Of a stretch of DNA of 54,430 nucleotides, positions 17,554 to 25,905 are shown in pieces (position 1 is the stretch's first letter; each line of letters opens with the position of its first letter). Origin of the DNA: Burkholderiales bacterium (GTDB lineage: Bacteria; Pseudomonadota; Gammaproteobacteria; Burkholderiales; Burkholderiaceae_D); the NCBI GenBank assembly GCA_016200895.1, contig JACQDX010000055.1:1-54430 (forward strand), given 5' to 3'. A model generated the notes under the pieces. That model searched no databases. It was not told where the DNA came from and saw nothing but the letters and a program-made list of their open reading frames with translations. Both the position numbers and the translations under genes were made by a program.

Positions 17554-18756
17554 TTATTGATAGAGATTGCGCCTTGACCATAAAAGTTTGTCTGGTGTTT
17601 TTCCTGCTTTGCCGCAGACAATTTGGAAAAGTGAAATCCAGTCTTTATTAAATGCGTATTCACAACCGGCAAGGTAAACTCTCCAGATACGATATTTTCT
17701 CTCGCCTACCAGATTCCTGATTTTATCGTCATTGCGTTCGAAACTTTCCTTCCATAGGCTACAGGTCCTGGCGTAGTGTTTTCGTAAATTTTCTACATCA
17801 TAGACTTCCAGTCCTCCTTCTTGCATGGATTTTAATGCCAGGCTAATGTGGGGGAGTTCGCCGTGGGGAAATACGTATTGTTCTATAAATTCACCGTTTC
17901 CGTAGGGGGTTTCGCCATTGTCGGCATCGGTAGAGGTGATGCCATGATTCATGACCAGCCCGTTTTCATCAAGCAAGGAATTGATCTTCGAAAAATATTC
18001 AGTTAAATGGCTAAGGCCAACGTGTTCAAACATGCCCACACTTGTGATCCGGTTGAAGGTCCCTTTAACATCCCGATAGTCCTGAAGTCGAATTTCAACG
18101 AGATCACTTAATCCTTCCTGCTCGACCCGTTGGCGAGCAAGTTCAGCCTGGTTCTCGGATAAGGTAATACCTACACACCTTGCACCATATTTTTTTGCTG
18201 CACGTATAACCAAGGCTCCCCATCCACAGCCGATATCAAGCAAGCGGTCGCCTTGGGAGAGCCGAATTTTTTTCAATATATGGTCAATTTTCTTTATTTG
18301 CGCAGTGCTCAGATCCTCGTCACCATTTTCGAAATAGGCGCAGGAATACACCATATTTTCATCTAGCCACAGGCGGTAGAAGTCGTTTGAAATATCGTAG
18401 TGAAATTGAACGGCTTGCTTGTCCTTGTCTTTGCTGCGACGTAATTTCCGGGATATGCGTGAAAACTTTCCTTCCAGTTTAAGAGTGTTCTCTGCCAATA
18501 AATTGCCAATGGAAATAATTGCACCTGGTTCACCATAGACATCAATCTTTCCGTCAATATAAGCTGTGCCAAGATTGAATAGTGAAGGTGTGAGCAGATA
18601 GCGTAAGCCAGAGACATGGGGAATTCGGACTATGACCTGGGGGAATTCTGTCGAGAAATTTAATTGCTGACCATTCCACAGATCAACACGCAGCGGTATA
18701 TCTGAACGGCTGCGTATCATGTCGGCCCAGCTTTCGAATTTTTTTTGCCAAAACAT
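17554..18756 (-). CDS. cfa: Cyclopropane-fatty-acyl-phospholipid synthase
   Basis: 400 aa from ATG at 18756, chosen because GAGGGG precedes it at good spacing; the frame is open for 42 more codons upstream without a ribosome site. The N-terminal ~120-residue lipid-binding domain precedes the AdoMet methyltransferase domain with LLDIGCGWGALVIRAA (motif I), GITLSENQ and SVGMFEHVG. The enzyme methylenates cis double bonds of membrane phospholipid acyl chains at the cytoplasmic membrane. C-terminal RMYLAG-like segment (RIWRVYLAGCEYAF) is typical. Confidence 0.94.
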   Translation of the reverse strand: MFWQKKFESWADMIRSRSDIPLRVDLWNGQQLNFSTEFPQVIVRIPHVSGLRYLLTPSLFNLGTAYIDGKIDVYGEPGAIISIGNLLAENTLKLEGKFSRISRKLRRSKDKDKQAVQFHYDISNDFYRLWLDENMVYSCAYFENGDEDLSTAQIKKIDHILKKIRLSQGDRLLDIGCGWGALVIRAAKKYGARCVGITLSENQAELARQRVEQEGLSDLVEIRLQDYRDVKGTFNRITSVGMFEHVGLSHLTEYFSKINSLLDENGLVMNHGITSTDADNGETPYGNGEFIEQYVFPHGELPHISLALKSMQEGGLEVYDVENLRKHYARTCSLWKESFERNDDKIRNLVGERKYRIWRVYLAGCEYAFNKDWISLFQIVCGKAGKTPDKLLWSRRNLYQ

Positions 18757-19828
18757 AATATTCCCCTCACCAATTTGAAATTTAATTTTTTGCTGGCTCC
18801 AAAGTAAATCCAAAATAAATACCTGACCTGCATCGCAATTGCTCCGCTGTCGTAGTGCGTACGCCATGCGGTCTTGAGTCAAACGCGATACCTGTTGAGG
18901 CGAGAGACAGCCACATTCTTTTTATTAGGACTTACGCAAAATTGCCCCAGCTGCGTTGTAGCTCCTCTCCTAGGAGCCGCGTACTAAAGTACTGTCTTCG
19001 TCGCTACGCCTTGCTGGGACAATTTTGCGTAAGTCCTATTTATGAAAAGACTTCTCAAAATATCCATTGGCGGATTCATTTAACCCGGCTCAAATTAGGC
19101 AAGATTCGCCTACAGCGGTAAAAAGAAGGTTTCTTCTTTTCTAATTTTTCATCCGAATCAAAAACTCAGGAAAATCGGTATCTGCAGAGTTGCCAACGTC
19201 ACTAACTTGATTGGCACCTGTCAAACGATGACGTTTATTGTTGATGTTTTTTCGATACGGATTACTTGCCTGGCATTATTATTTAACGCAAAGATTTGGA
19301 CCGAAATCAACAGAGGATTCATATTGGAGTTGTCAACAGTCGGGCACTTGGAGCTTAGCCAATTACGTCATAATAAACACGTGATTTGTATTAAGTAGTC
19401 AGCGAATGCAAAGGAAAGTTGTAGGAAGGTGCGTAATCAGATAGTAAGAAAAAACTTACAAAATGAAAGTCAATGTATTACTGCACTGTCGATGAGCGCG
19501 GGACTAACTTACCGACATTTTTAATTATTTGGCGATTTTAATTAAAAACCTGTAAGCATCATTTGAGCCTCATACATTCAAAGGATCCGACAATCAAGCA
19601 ACACTTCAACACTGAGCTGTGAACCTTCTGCATGAAAATGGGCGCAAGTACCATTAAGTGTTAAAATTGCACTTAAATTGTCATTTAATTACTCAATGAC
19701 AAAAGTGCCAAGAGCATGTTGGTAGCCAATACCTTAATGAATTATTGAACGAATAGTCCGGTAGCACTTGTGGCAAACATTTGAACAGGTCTTCATCATC
19801 AATTGATCCAAAATTATCGGGTGCTTCT
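18757..19828. other. Long intergenic region between cfa and the acyl carrier protein gene
   Basis: About 1.07 kb, with divergent genes at both ends, so it should hold both promoters, none of which I can place with confidence. It contains the palindromic repeat element at 18927-19037. A 63-codon frame at 19207-19398 has no ribosome site or recognisable product, and the stretch from 19400 to 19800 is AT-rich with no protein-like frame. Confidence 0.6.
18927..19037. repeat. Palindromic MITE-like element (111 bp)
   Basis: Terminal inverted repeats begin AGGACTTACGCAAAATTG and end with its exact complement (CAATTTTGCGTAAGTCCT). The arms stay partly complementary inward (CCCCAGC against GCTGGGA). 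A possible 3-bp ATT target duplication flanks both ends. It has no coding capacity and the form of a non-autonomous transposable element or folded repeat (REP/MITE type). Confidence 0.78.
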
Positions 19829-20086
19829 ATGTTGAAAAATAATGAGTTGGAAGAACGTCTTTTCTCAATGTTGCCGAAAGAGTTGAAATTGTCACATGAA
19901 GAGTTGACCCGCGAATCGAAGCTTGAGGAAATTGGATTTGATTCTTTGGCTGTTATTGAATTTAAGTTCGAAGTTGAAGATGCATTTGGTATTCGTTTTG
20001 GCCAATTCGTCACTCCACCAATTACATTGGGCGAAGTGTTTGACCAGATTGAAGAGGCGATCAACCTGGCGTCAGGGCGATCATGA
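19829..20086 (+). CDS. Acyl carrier protein
   Basis: 85 aa, acidic, with the phosphopantetheine attachment motif GFDSLAVIE (Ser39) and a typical four-helix pattern: ELEERLFSML, the VIEFKFEVEDAFGIRF helix II and a closing LGEVFDQIEEAI. ATG at 19829 gives the normal ACP length; an in-frame TTG at 19781 would add 16 unlikely residues. The stop overlaps the ATG of the ketosynthase (ATGA), so the pair is co-translated. A carrier dedicated to a specialised acyl chain, rather than housekeeping AcpP, is likely from the context. Confidence 0.9.
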   Translation: MLKNNELEERLFSMLPKELKLSHEELTRESKLEEIGFDSLAVIEFKFEVEDAFGIRFGQFVTPPITLGEVFDQIEEAINLASGRS

Positions 20087-21300
20087 GTTTAACGCGTGTT
20101 GTTGTCACAGGGATAGGCATCGTCTGTCCTTCTGGCAATTGGCCTGGGCAGGTGTTTGAAAACGTTGCTGCCGGGCGGTCTGCAATTCGTCTGTTACCTG
20201 CTTCTACCCGTCAATCCCCTGTGCTTTTGGCGGCTTTTGTTGATGAAGCTGTAGCGCAGGAGAGTCCTGGTAGTGATCGAGTTGCGCAGTTATCACTCGC
20301 CGCGGGGCGGCGTGCCCTGGAAAATGCCGGTCTGCTTGAACGTCCAGATTTGCTGCTGGACATGGCAATCCATTTAGGTACGGGCAGTGGTGGCAACGCA
20401 ACGCAAGATGCTGCATTCCATCGGCTATATGCGGAGAATAAAGATCGCATAGCACCAATGTCTTTGCCGCGCGGGATGATGAGTGCTTCTGCGTCAGAAA
20501 TGTCGATTAAGTTTGGTATTCGCGGTCAAAATAATACCTATGCAGTGGCATGCGCATCTTCTTCTGCGGCTATTGGCGAAGCCTTGCGAACTGTCCGGCA
20601 CGGGTATGCCGATCGCGTGCTGGCCGGGGGGAGTGAGGCACTGCTTACTTATGGTGTGCTGCACGCCTGGCATGCTCTATGTGCCCTGGCCCCGGCGGAT
20701 AAGGACGTTGCTGCCTCATGCAGACCATTTTCAAAAGACAGGAATGGATTGGTGCTGGGGGAGGGGGCTGCATTTCTGGTATTGGAATCTTTGGATTCTG
20801 CGTTGTCACGTAAGGCAACAATATTCGCGGAGCTTGTCGGTTTTGGCAGTTCCTGTGATGCCAGTCATATTACACATCCGTCGGTGGACGGGCAGGTAAG
20901 AGCCATGCACCTGGCTTTGAAGGATGCTGGTATAAGTGCAGACGCAGTTGATTACATCAATGCTCACGGCACGGCGACCGTAGTGGGCGATGCCGTTGAA
21001 GCAGAATCGATACGAACGGTATTTGGTCATCGCAATGAAGCAGTGCCGGTCAGTTCAACGAAGGCCGTGCATGGTCATTTAATGGGGGCGGGTGGTGCAG
21101 TTGAACTTGCGCTCTCGTTGCTGGCGATGGAGCATGGTCTGATTCCACCAACGGCAAATTGTCGTGAGCTGGACGAGACTTTGGGAATCGATGTAGTGAC
21201 TTCGGCTCGCCACAAAAATATTGATTGTGTGATGTCGAATTCCTTTGCGTTTGGTGGCAGTAATAATGTATTGATTGCGAAAAAATACCGGGCAACATGA
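20083..21300 (+). CDS. Beta-ketoacyl-ACP synthase (FabF/KAS II type)
   Basis: 405 aa. Catalytic Cys157 lies in TYAVACASSSAAIGEAL, His295 in YINAHGTATVVGD and His332 in STKAVHGHLMGAGGAVELAL, so the Cys-His-His triad of condensing enzymes is complete. It catalyses decarboxylative Claisen condensation on ACP-bound acyl chains. Paired with its own ACP but with no ketoreductase, dehydratase or acyltransferase nearby in the window, so the product is unknown. It ends about 180 bases before the convergent eCIS cargo gene. Confidence 0.93.
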   Translation: MSLTRVVVTGIGIVCPSGNWPGQVFENVAAGRSAIRLLPASTRQSPVLLAAFVDEAVAQESPGSDRVAQLSLAAGRRALENAGLLERPDLLLDMAIHLGTGSGGNATQDAAFHRLYAENKDRIAPMSLPRGMMSASASEMSIKFGIRGQNNTYAVACASSSAAIGEALRTVRHGYADRVLAGGSEALLTYGVLHAWHALCALAPADKDVAASCRPFSKDRNGLVLGEGAAFLVLESLDSALSRKATIFAELVGFGSSCDASHITHPSVDGQVRAMHLALKDAGISADAVDYINAHGTATVVGDAVEAESIRTVFGHRNEAVPVSSTKAVHGHLMGAGGAVELALSLLAMEHGLIPPTANCRELDETLGIDVVTSARHKNIDCVMSNSFAFGGSNNVLIAKKYRAT

Positions 21301-21392
21301 GCCTGTAAAAATAACAGCGCAAACTGGACAATCAATCAAATCATATTCAAGGTCGGGAATATGTCTTGCCCGGTAATGCATCATCAGCATCA

Positions 21393-21440
21393 ACTGAGTC
21401 AACTGTGTCTACTGAGTCAACTACATCAACTGACTCTCAA
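21393..21440 (+). repeat. Short 18-bp tandem repeat
   Basis: About 2.6 copies of an 18-bp unit beginning ACTGAGTCAACT (at 21393 and 21411, then a diverged copy). The frame through it would encode a Ser/Thr-rich stretch ending at a TGA near 21450, but it has no start codon after the last stop, so it is treated as non-coding or as a gene remnant. Confidence 0.6.
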
Positions 21441-21479
21441 CCGCAGCAATGATCAGTTAAAATTATTTTCATCAATAAA

Positions 21480-22898
21480 TTAATCGCTGTCATATTCTGA
21501 ATTTTCAGATTCTGAGTTTTCAGATTCTTGATCTGATTCTTCCTCCTTTTCATCATCCAGTTTTTGTTTTTTTCGTGCTTTTTTCTCTTTCATTGCGATT
21601 CTTTTGCGTTTTTTCTTGCCTTCATCGGATAACTTGCGCTTGCCCTTGAGTTTGGCTACGCCTTTTAGGTTACCCAGGCCGTTTATGCGCATGTAATGGC
21701 TTGCTGCGGTCCTGTCTCCTGAAAATTCTACAATAACAAATTCGCTAAAACTGCTGTACTGGTTGTATACCTCCCGTGCCTCGTCAATTTGCTGTTGACG
21801 GGCCAGGAATTTAAGTTGCCGCTGCCTGTCAGCCTCTTTTTTGAGTTTCTTGGCATGTTTTTTTGTTATACCACCTTCTTTGATGGCATTCTTGATGTTT
21901 GGTAAGTCTTCATTGGTGACGGAGTCGAAGTAAGCTTCTGCGACATAGACATAGCGTTGGCTAGTGGTCCAGCCACCACTTTTACCCAGAACGTGACCAC
22001 GATCTGATGTGATGTCGATCAATCCTTCTTTTCCGTCATTCAGATTGAGAACGATATCGGGATATGAGGTGCCGCCCATATCGTCGGAACGTTGCTTGGT
22101 CCAGTCCAGTGGCAGGTCGGTTTCATCCATCAGCGCATATACCCGCTCTTCCATGGCATTACCGACATGCGTGACAGCCATATTGCTATTACGTTCGAGT
22201 AAATCAAGGAAGGAGGCAATTTTTGCGCCCGTCCAATCCATGATTTTGCCTGCCATCAATTCATCATAAGCTTGATCAACCAAGTCGCTGACAATTTTGG
22301 CAAAGTCTTTGCAGGCTTTCAGATTCTTTTTGCTGGTGGTTCCGGCGGCATCAAAATCTTCATCCAGTTGGCGTTGAATCAAGCCCCTGTCATTGGGTAG
22401 TATGAATCTCTGTGGTTGAGAGGTGCTGCTCTGCAGTTGCATGGCCTGGCTGCCACGCTGGTCGGCCTCTTGTTCCAGTTGTTGATTATCGTTAATGGCA
22501 AGGCCATTGGCATGTAGCGTGGGCTTGACCCGGCCTTCGGCTTGTTGTACTACGTGCCAGGCTTCATGTGGCAAGTGCTGCTCTTGCCCCTTGGCCAAAT
22601 GGATATTGCTGCCTTGGGCATAAGCCAGTGCATTGAGTTGTCGTGGTTTGCTGGAGTTGTAATGGACGCGAACATGGTCCATGGACATGCCGGACAAAGT
22701 TTCTATGCCTGTCTTGAGTGAGTCTGGCAAACCAGTCTGGTTGGGCTTGTTGCGCAACTGCATGGGGCTGCGTGCATATTGGTAGTTGCCCATGGGTTCC
22801 AGCCCGCTTTGTTGGGCCGGTACTTGTTCGTCAGCGCGTGCAAGCTCATCCGCCTTGCTCCTGGTTTGTTTTGCCGGGCGAGTAAATTGACCATGCAT
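21480..22898 (-). CDS. eCIS cargo protein: eCIS core (DUF4157) + nuclease-like domain + basic/acidic tail
   Basis: 472 aa. After a disordered leader with MGNYQYARSP (residues 36-45), residues ~56-140 form the eCIS core domain with [11 protein letters not shown] (HExxH at 111-115), the hallmark of proteins loaded by extracellular contractile injection systems. The middle (about 185-350) contains MEERVYALMDET, GTSYPDIVLNLNDG and GLIDITSDRGH, loosely like a PD-(D/E)xK nuclease core but with a non-canonical last motif. The end is strongly basic (SDEGKKKRKRIAMKEKK) and then acidic (Glu/Ser/Asp tail). The gene upstream on the same strand is a Rap1a/Tai-like immunity candidate, 35 bases away, so this looks like a toxin with its antidote. 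Toxic activity is inferred. Confidence 0.82.
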   Translation of the reverse strand: MHGQFTRPAKQTRSKADELARADEQVPAQQSGLEPMGNYQYARSPMQLRNKPNQTGLPDSLKTGIETLSGMSMDHVRVHYNSSKPRQLNALAYAQGSNIHLAKGQEQHLPHEAWHVVQQAEGRVKPTLHANGLAINDNQQLEQEADQRGSQAMQLQSSTSQPQRFILPNDRGLIQRQLDEDFDAAGTTSKKNLKACKDFAKIVSDLVDQAYDELMAGKIMDWTGAKIASFLDLLERNSNMAVTHVGNAMEERVYALMDETDLPLDWTKQRSDDMGGTSYPDIVLNLNDGKEGLIDITSDRGHVLGKSGGWTTSQRYVYVAEAYFDSVTNEDLPNIKNAIKEGGITKKHAKKLKKEADRQRQLKFLARQQQIDEAREVYNQYSSFSEFVIVEFSGDRTAASHYMRINGLGNLKGVAKLKGKRKLSDEGKKKRKRIAMKEKKARKKQKLDDEKEEESDQESENSESENSEYDSD

Positions 22899-22933
22899 GC
22901 TAGTCTCGCTTGGCCGGTAAACTGGTCAGCGCA

Positions 22934-23317
22934 TCAGGAGCCAACGCACGGGTAGTTCTTGCTAAGTGCTATGTACAGTGACAGGCTGCCATTTTGGCTC
23001 AAGGATTCAGGGTTGCTTTGCAAGAACTTGGTAAACACGCGGGCCACTTGCTCGTGGGTCACGCCACCTTCGGGTGGGCAGTAGAGTTTGGGTGTCTTGC
23101 TGATTTTGCTGTTGAGCGCCAAAGCCTCGCGAAAGCCCGAAATATAGGTCATGCAATTGAGGGCGGACAAACTGTCTTCCAATGTCATTTGCGCACCGTC
23201 TGCCTGTTTGACAGCAGCCTCACATGCCCTGAGAAAATACGCTCCGTCCTTGGCTTGCACCTGTGGTGCCAGGCTAATGCTGCAAATGAATATGCATGTC
23301 CAGAATAATTTTTGCAT
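22934..23317 (-). CDS. Rap1a/Tai-type immunity protein
   Basis: 127 aa from ATG 23317 (GGAG seven bases upstream; an upstream in-frame start at 23356 lacks one). A signal peptide is clear: MQKLFWTCIFICSISL ending VQAKD. The mature part shows the family pattern: RACEAAV, SALNCMTYISGFREAL, a YCPPEGGVTHEQVARVFTKF segment and a terminal SKNYPC, with paired cysteines. Known Rap1a/Tai4 proteins neutralise type VI secretion toxins in the periplasm. The gene sits directly upstream of the eCIS cargo gene on the same strand, so it is probably its immunity partner. Confidence 0.82.
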   Translation of the reverse strand: MQKLFWTCIFICSISLAPQVQAKDGAYFLRACEAAVKQADGAQMTLEDSLSALNCMTYISGFREALALNSKISKTPKLYCPPEGGVTHEQVARVFTKFLQSNPESLSQNGSLSLYIALSKNYPCVGS

Positions 23318-23781
23318 GTCAATCTCCGTTGCTGTTGAATGCAGGGTGCATGCCACGGCACGATGCGTCGCCGGAATCCGGCAAACTCTTTTACATCACC
23401 TGATCTGACCAGTTTTTTGCAATGTCTGTCTTTATCAGAACGAGAATCCTACTCAAGCTGTCGTCGATAAAACATGTTGAAAAACCTCGTCAACTCAAAC
23501 AGGCAATTTAAAAGCCGATTGCCATATTAGCATTAAGAATAATAAATAAACTAAATAAAATTACAACTTTGTTGCGAAAAAGCTAAAAAATATTTAGTTT
23601 AAAAAAGATAACTTTACTTATAGATTTTTCATCTAATTCGGATGTACGATGACCGCTCGTAATTGAATCGGTTACGAGATAAACAGGAGCGACGAATTTA
23701 GCCAGGTTGCAAATGTTCTTTGCTTTTGCGATGTTTGGAAGTCTATTTTGGAATACTTTTCTAATTTAAAAGGATGCTATT
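23318..23781. promoter_or_regulatory. Regulatory region upstream of the eCIS gene run
   Basis: Divergent intergenic region. The stretch 23500-23640 is very AT-rich with A- and T-tracts, as expected for a nucleoid-protein (H-NS/MvaT-like) binding region. A perfect dyad CTCGTAA/TTACGAG with a 9-base spacer lies at 23656-23678, about 100 bases before the first eCIS gene; it could be an operator or a leader hairpin. No -35/-10 pair is clear enough to place. AAAGGA at 23769 serves the next gene. Confidence 0.5.
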
Positions 23782-24189
23782 ATGTCTACTTTTGCGTCAG
23801 GTACTATTACAGTCAGTAATGCAACTCCTGGTCAGTCAGTTGCAATCAATATTGCTCCCCAGCAGGGCTATGCATGGAGCTCAGGTAACCCAAGTGATCC
23901 CAACAATAGCGGCATTACGCTGTCAACAACCTCTGGCTCGCCTGTGCCTGTTAATTCCTTCAGCATGACCAATCAGGTTATGCAAACAATTACGGCTTCC
24001 GGTGGCTCTAGCACGGGTTCTTCAACTATTTCGTTCAGTATTGCCACTTATATTTCCAATGCGAATACGGGTGGTTATGTTGGTATGAGTTGCACTGCAG
24101 ATCCAGGTGTGACGGTGACGTTTGCATTCTCCAATTCCAAGTCAGTCACTCTGACCAGCGCACAAGTTGGTGTGATGTGGCCATCCTGA
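23782..24189 (+). CDS. Small beta-rich eCIS-associated protein (135 aa)
   Basis: A good ribosome site (AAAGGA) precedes the ATG. The product is Ser/Thr/Gly-rich and beta-strand-like: SVAINIAPQQGYAWSSGNP, SSTISFSIATYI, GGYVGMSCTADPGVTVTFAF. No signal peptide or catalytic motif. By eye it matches the two repeats in the protein at 25099 (W-x-x-G followed by S-G-[IG], then an [ML]xAYI strand and an SC-T/D turn), so it appears to be a single-domain member of a local family. First gene of the plus-strand run and likely strongly expressed. A surface or tip decoration is a guess. Confidence 0.65.
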   Translation: MSTFASGTITVSNATPGQSVAINIAPQQGYAWSSGNPSDPNNSGITLSTTSGSPVPVNSFSMTNQVMQTITASGGSSTGSSTISFSIATYISNANTGGYVGMSCTADPGVTVTFAFSNSKSVTLTSAQVGVMWPS

Positions 24190-24317
24190 GTCTGATGACC
24201 AGCTAGCCATGCCCGAACCCCGCACTCAGGTTGTTGCCAGACCTGCTGGGCGGGTATGGGGAAAACAAGAATTGAAATAATTGTGGATGTGATTTTTCCA
24301 TCACGAAGGAAAGTTTC

Positions 24318-25088
24318 ATGAGCTCCCGCAAAAATGGTGCCCCACCCAAGGCAAAATCACCTGAAGTCGTTGCAGGTGATGTGGCTGCTCCGGTTGCGGC
24401 TGCTCCAATTGCTGATGACGCAGCAGAGCAGGTGGCACCAGTTCATGCTGAGGAAGCTCCAGTTATCGTCGAACCTGAACCACAGGCTACATCGGCAGCT
24501 GCACCCGTGATTCTTCCCGAGGTTGCCATCCCGCCTGAGATAGTCAGTCATCCCGATGCGGATGCATTACGATTATTGCAGGAACAAGCCAGCTCTTTAG
24601 GTGTTGAGGGCAGTGAGGATGACGTTGAATTGAGCGATGAAGAACTGCGATATCTTGATTCGCACATGAAAGCTAATCCCCTGAATGAAGTCAATGAACA
24701 TTGCTTCACCGAAGTTAATGTATTCAGGCAAATGAATATCACGTTTTATAACCTGCGGGCCAACAGCAAGGCGTTTTTATCTATCCGGCCTGATCAAATG
24801 GCGATCTGGAGCGAAGGAGGGGAAAACAGCAAGATGGTGGGCTTGAGTTTTTCAACCAGCACCCAGCCAACCTTGTATTTGCGTAATTTTCTGATCAATG
24901 CGCGTGAAATGTATTTGGAAACTTATCAGGACTGCAGTGAAATCAATATCGGCTTGTATGTGCGTACTGAACAGTTTCAGTTAAAAGGACGAGTCGATTT
25001 ACCTCCTGGGGCTAGCGTCACCATGCAATCGCGTTGTGACCGCACCAGCATCATTGGCCTGAGTTCGTTTGGTATTGATCTGGAATAG
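24318..25088 (+). CDS. Hypothetical protein with Ala/Pro-rich leader and beta-rich C-terminal domain (256 aa)
   Basis: Start ATG with AAGGAAAG upstream. Residues 1-75 are low-complexity Ala/Pro/Val/Glu (disordered), 85-115 acidic and helical, and 130-256 a beta-rich domain (FLSIRPDQMAIWSEGG, MVGLSFSTSTQPTLYLRNF, SEINIGLYVRTEQFQL). The C-terminal domain may be a diverged relative of those in the neighbouring proteins at 23782 and 25099. No catalytic motif. It overlaps the open frame of the next gene but the next real start is 10 bases past its stop. Confidence 0.65.
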   Translation: MSSRKNGAPPKAKSPEVVAGDVAAPVAAAPIADDAAEQVAPVHAEEAPVIVEPEPQATSAAAPVILPEVAIPPEIVSHPDADALRLLQEQASSLGVEGSEDDVELSDEELRYLDSHMKANPLNEVNEHCFTEVNVFRQMNITFYNLRANSKAFLSIRPDQMAIWSEGGENSKMVGLSFSTSTQPTLYLRNFLINAREMYLETYQDCSEINIGLYVRTEQFQLKGRVDLPPGASVTMQSRCDRTSIIGLSSFGIDLE

Positions 25089-25098
25089 GGAAAACGCC

Positions 25099-25905
25099 AT
25101 GATCCGTGAACTATTACCTGTCGTTCTGAAATTTGACAACGTCGCGGCCAATTCTAATATCAATTTTATTTTTACCACGGCGGGAGTGAGTTGGTGCCTG
25201 GGAGCACGTTCGGGCGACAGCATGGGGTTTTCCATGTTATCCGAACAAACTGACGACAGTTTTGAGTCTTGTATCCAGAAAATCGAATTCAATGAACAAA
25301 TGCTGGCGATTACGACAGCCAACAACAATAGTGGTTTGAGTTCGTTTGCTTTGACTTTGTCCCTGAAGGTAACACCCGGGGTTGATTATCTGCAAGGGTA
25401 TTGCACGCTCAATAATGAAGCCAGCGTGATGGCATATTTTGGTGCGCAACGTGCCAATGAGTGGCGTAACGGGCGTATCAGCGCGGCGTTGCGCGATCCT
25501 GCTCATGAGTATCGCAGTGTCTTGATTTCAGTGCAGGGCGCGCGACCTGGTAACCGGATTTCGCTCGATGTCACGACCAAAAAAGGTTTGGGCAATGTGT
25601 ACTGGTGTCTGGGGCCACCATTCTCAGAATCGGGCGGTATCCGCCTCATGGGTTTGAACGGTGGCGTACCCCTCAACTACATGTCGTATGGTACTTCGGT
25701 ATTAACCTTTGAGACCGCAAAAACCCAGGACAACGATAATGAAGAGATGGAGTTTTTAATGCTGGCATATATCGGCTGGAGTCCTGAGAGTTTACCCTAC
25801 ATTTATCTGAAAGCCAGTTGTGATGGTCATATCAGCATGTATGCGCATGTCGGCAATCGTCAACCACAGCTGGTCAGTCAAACCTATACGGTGTTTACGC
25901 TATGA
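25099..25905 (+). CDS. Two-repeat beta-rich eCIS-associated protein (268 aa)
   Basis: ATG at 25099 is preceded by AGGG; the frame is open further upstream but inside the previous gene. The protein is an internal duplication: repeat 1 (about 5-115) has NINFIFTTAGVSWCLGARSG ... YLQGYCTLNNEASVMAYFG, repeat 2 (about 125-255) has RISLDVTTKKGLGNVYWCLG ... YIYLKASCDGHISMYAHVG. The WCLG motif is in both. Its stop overlaps the DUF4255 start (ATGA), so it belongs to the structural operon. Function unknown; a beta-sandwich binding protein is plausible. Confidence 0.68.
   Translation: MIRELLPVVLKFDNVAANSNINFIFTTAGVSWCLGARSGDSMGFSMLSEQTDDSFESCIQKIEFNEQMLAITTANNNSGLSSFALTLSLKVTPGVDYLQGYCTLNNEASVMAYFGAQRANEWRNGRISAALRDPAHEYRSVLISVQGARPGNRISLDVTTKKGLGNVYWCLGPPFSESGGIRLMGLNGGVPLNYMSYGTSVLTFETAKTQDNDNEEMEFLMLAYIGWSPESLPYIYLKASCDGHISMYAHVGNRQPQLVSQTYTVFTL

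Noticed and set aside
18757..18882. Upstream extension of cfa by 42 codons
   Set aside because: No ribosome site at 18882, whereas GAGGGG precedes ATG 18756, which gives the normal enzyme length.
18927..19037. Reading the palindromic repeat as a CRISPR or riboswitch
   Set aside because: There is a single palindrome without regularly spaced repeats, and perfect terminal inverted repeats fit a transposable element better.
19207..19398. 63-codon frame in the cfa-ACP intergenic region
   Set aside because: No ribosome-binding site, no recognisable protein pattern, in a long AT-rich intergenic region.
21302..21452. Ser/Thr-rich frame after the ketosynthase gene
   Set aside because: Open only after a stop at about 21313 and without a start codon other than a lone TTG; explained by the 18-bp repeat.
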